From: an uncultured Lachnospiraceae bacterium
GTDB taxonomy: Bacteria > Bacillota > Clostridia > Lachnospirales > Lachnospiraceae
DNA: 64,000 nt
NCBI GenBank assembly: GCA_910579615.1
Contig: CAJTUA010000007.1
Span: 1 to 64,000, forward strand
Reading direction: 5' to 3'
Part shown: piece by piece, positions 61,858 to 64,000 of the stretch
Numbering within the stretch: position 1 is the stretch's first letter
Layout: every line of letters starts with the position of its first letter
The notes under the pieces: model-generated
What the model saw: the letters and a program-made list of their open reading frames with translations, nothing else
Told to the model about the DNA's origin: nothing
Database searches by the model: none
Made by a program: the position numbers and the translations under genes

Positions 61858-63460
61858 CCTGCTCCGCCTCCTCCCAGTCAGAATTCCAAGTCATGCTCAC
61901 GCTGAACGTAACCGTTGCCAAGCCCGATTCCTCCGGCGCATTCTCCGTAATGCCGGAAATGCTCGTCGCGCCAATGTACGGAATCTTCTTTAACTGTACC
62001 AAAAGCTGTGCCGCCGTCTCCTTTGAGCCCGTCACAAAACTTGCAAAAATCGTATCGCCCGAAACCGAAAGCGACTGTACAATGCAATCCGTCGGCAGCA
62101 TCTGCTCAAGCGCCGCAATCAGCTCATTGAGCTTTGCGTTGTACGACTTTGCGTTCGCGTCAAGCCAGGCAGCCTCCGTCATCGCCGCAACGCTTCTCTC
62201 ATATTTCGCATAGATTTCCTGTATGTAAAGATATTTCTCCCGCTCTGTCCGCAGTTCCTCCTGCTTCGTCCGCTCCTCCTCAAGCGCAAGATAGCCGCTG
62301 AAAATCAGCGTTCCCGACGCCACAAAAACAAGAATCAGCAACAATATGTACAAGCGCATATTGTCTTTCTTCAGGTTCTTCTGAATCATCTCCTCCGGCA
62401 CAAAGCTCGCCGGATTGACCGCCGCGCCCGCGCAGGAAAACATCTCGTCGAGATGTTCCTTTAACTCCGGCGGATATTTCCGGAAGGAAACGCCGTGCAA
62501 CGAAGTAATAATCTCAATCGGCAGGCTTAATTCATTGCCCAAAAGGTCGGAAATGCCCATAATCTTTGTACCACGGCCAACCAGATAAATCTTGTCAACC
62601 TTGTACTCCTGCTCATTCGCGTTATAATACTCGATAATCCGGTTGATATTGTTGACAAACTGGTACACTTCATCCATCACATCGTCAACCATCTCCACCG
62701 CAATATTATTGACATCATCATCGAGCGCCCCCATATTTTTTTTGATGAAGCGCTTTTTACAAATCAAATCATAACATTCCGCAGGGGAAAGCTTCTCAAA
62801 ATCGCCGTACCCGCGCAGTACGTCAAGAATGCTTGCAACGCCGAAATTTACATTTCGCTGCATCGCAAGCGCACCGCCGCGCAGAATAGAAACGAGCGTG
62901 TTCTGTTGGTTAATCTGCACAACAAAATTGACATCGCCGCCCTGTAAGTGCCGTAAAATCTGATAAGTGGAATTGCCGATATAATCAAGCGCCACAACCG
63001 TCACACCAAGCATTTCCGCCAAACTGTAATAATTCTTGACGAGTGTGAGCGGCGCCGCAAACACCATGATTTTCTTCTGCTTCGTCTCCGGAAGATTTTC
63101 AAGCAGCGAGTAGGTCAGCACATGCTCTGAAATATCCATCGGGAAATACTCGTTCGCCTCCGCTCGCACAATATCCATAATGCGGTTGTCCTTGACCGCC
63201 GGAATCGTCACTTCGCGGCTCAGGATTTTATTGGAAGCCACCGTAAACACGACATTTTTATTCTTAAACTTATTCTGCTTTAACTGGCGGCGCAATTCCT
63301 CCGCAAAACTGGTTTTGTCGCGGATATAGCCGTCCTCGATTGTATTTTCCGGCGTATCGAAGATGACGGACTTGTACACCTTTGTATTTCGCGTTTTGAA
63401 ATCCACTTCGCAAATCTTTGTGTAATACAATCCGATTTCGATTGCTGTCACTCTGCCCAT
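61847..63460 (-). CDS. pilM: PilM-PilN fusion, type IV pilus inner-membrane assembly protein
   Basis: A 537-residue protein combining two usually separate parts. Residues 1 to ~345 are PilM, an actin-like cytoplasmic ATPase fold: AIEIGLYYTKICEV, then FPMDISEHVLTYSLL, VVALDYIGNSTYQI and LVGRGTKIMG. A linker leads to a transmembrane helix at about 375-395 (LYILLLILVFVASGTLIF). Then comes a PilN-like coiled coil and globular domain (LNELIAALEQMLPTDCIVQSLSVSGDTIFASF). In most systems PilM and PilN are separate genes and bind through a short PilN peptide. AGGAGG precedes the ATG. pilO follows with an 11-bp overlap and prepilin peptidase lies upstream. Confidence 0.88.
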   Translation of the reverse strand: MGRVTAIEIGLYYTKICEVDFKTRNTKVYKSVIFDTPENTIEDGYIRDKTSFAEELRRQLKQNKFKNKNVVFTVASNKILSREVTIPAVKDNRIMDIVRAEANEYFPMDISEHVLTYSLLENLPETKQKKIMVFAAPLTLVKNYYSLAEMLGVTVVALDYIGNSTYQILRHLQGGDVNFVVQINQQNTLVSILRGGALAMQRNVNFGVASILDVLRGYGDFEKLSPAECYDLICKKRFIKKNMGALDDDVNNIAVEMVDDVMDEVYQFVNNINRIIEYYNANEQEYKVDKIYLVGRGTKIMGISDLLGNELSLPIEIITSLHGVSFRKYPPELKEHLDEMFSCAGAAVNPASFVPEEMIQKNLKKDNMRLYILLLILVFVASGTLIFSGYLALEEERTKQEELRTEREKYLYIQEIYAKYERSVAAMTEAAWLDANAKSYNAKLNELIAALEQMLPTDCIVQSLSVSGDTIFASFVTGSKETAAQLLVQLKKIPYIGATSISGITENAPEESGLATVTFSVSMTWNSDWEEAEQDEQ

Positions 63461-63538
63461 GTGCGTTTTCCTCCTAATTTCATCTCAACAATTATTATAT
63501 CATTTTCCCTTATAATGTCAATTGCGTCACGCCGCACT

Positions 63539-64000
63539 CTACATCAAAAAACCCAGATACCAGTCCACAATCCTCTCCCCAAACCACATTGCCGTCAGTA
63601 TCCCCGCCGCGAGGTAAGGTCCCATCGCAAGCATACTTTTCGCGCCGGCCAGTTTCATCCGCGCGATATGGATGACGCTGGCATACAAACATCCAAACAG
63701 AAAGCCGGCCAAGTTGCAGCCAAACCCGAGCAGCAGCCCCGTCGCCGCCATCAGCTTGATATCGCCGCCCCCGATGCCGCGCCCGCCCGTCAGTGCGTAG
63801 ACCAACAGCAGAAGCGCCGCCACCCCGAAAAAGCCCGCGACATGGCTCACCCAATGTTCCGCATCAAAAATCGTTGCCACCACACCGAGAATGCCAAGAA
63901 AGACATTGCAGGAAAACGGGATTTCAAAGGTGCGCGCGTCAATCAGGCTTAGGACAAGGAGCGCCGAAATGGCAAAGCAATACAGCACGGTCCGCACCTG
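63539..64000 (-). CDS. pilD: Type IV prepilin peptidase, C-terminal part (cut by window edge)
   Basis: Frame open to the last base, so the true start is outside. The visible 153 residues are the catalytic A24 domain with five or six helices. The active-site aspartates are in LVLSLIDARTFEIPF and GGRGIGGGDIKLMAATG (GxGD-like). It cleaves and N-methylates prepilins, such as the four encoded downstream. Whether the zinc-binding N-terminal methyltransferase half is present cannot be seen. pilM-pilN follows after 78 bp. The first visible GTG at 63997 is only an internal codon. Confidence 0.9.
   Translation of the reverse strand, partial: QVRTVLYCFAISALLVLSLIDARTFEIPFSCNVFLGILGVVATIFDAEHWVSHVAGFFGVAALLLLVYALTGGRGIGGGDIKLMAATGLLLGFGCNLAGFLFGCLYASVIHIARMKLAGAKSMLAMGPYLAAGILTAMWFGERIVDWYLGFLM

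Overview
The window looks like chromosome of a spore-forming, low-GC Gram-positive bacterium of the Lachnospiraceae type (Clostridia). The main pointers are a sporulation sigma factor SigG, a fused IspH/ribosomal-protein-S1 gene, an FMN riboswitch in front of a RibU-type riboflavin transporter, and gene blocks such as rnc-smc, rimO-pgsA and cmk-ispH/rpsA. The genus is inference. Except for the transposase end at the left edge and sigG, every gene I call lies on the minus strand. Several minus-strand promoters are near-consensus sigma-A type with 17-bp spacers.

Layout. 1-600: 3' end of an IS transposase. 600-3400: a bacitracin/lantibiotic-type ABC exporter and an OmpR-family response regulator with no kinase beside it; four TCTTTAC direct repeats lie between regulator and exporter. 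3.4-6.6 kb: histidine phosphatase, TepA/ClpP-like protease and M16 peptidase. 6.7-7.9 kb: ribU with its FMN riboswitch, terminator and promoter. 8.4-16.6 kb: housekeeping genes ilvA, ftsY, smc, rnc, acpP and plsX. 16.6-30 kb: cheR, a structured tandem repeat, ispH-rpsA, cmk, a flavoprotein, a GerMN-type lipoprotein, pgsA, rimO, folD, a cardiolipin synthase and an aconitase-family hydratase. A small membrane protein follows, preceded by a second array of the same repeat family. 30.1-39.8 kb: a ten-gene Mrp/Mbh-like cation/proton antiporter operon with four separate ND2/4/5-type antiporter subunits and no visible hydrogenase or NADH module. 40-52 kb: sigG, a beta-CASP metallo-beta-lactamase, a diguanylate cyclase, a long FtsA-like ATPase, coaE, polA, a ZAS anti-sigma-like protein, an unknown gene and tRNA-Leu(CAA). 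Next to the tRNA is a frameshifted PD-(D/E)XK nuclease remnant. 52.6-64 kb: a type IV pilus-like operon (prepilin peptidase, a PilM-PilN fusion, PilO with an acidic repeat tail, four prepilin-like proteins) ending in a 1027-residue anchored extracellular protein.

Least ordinary parts: (a) the dispersed ~106-bp repeat, whose outer arms covary between two loci and which ends in the Shine-Dalgarno sequence of the next gene at both; (b) the four-antiporter Mrp-like operon; (c) the pilus operon with its PilM-PilN fusion and large terminal protein; (d) the orphan response regulator with a predicted four-box operator. No database searches were possible. Family names come from motifs recognised by eye, and start sites were chosen from ribosome-binding sites.
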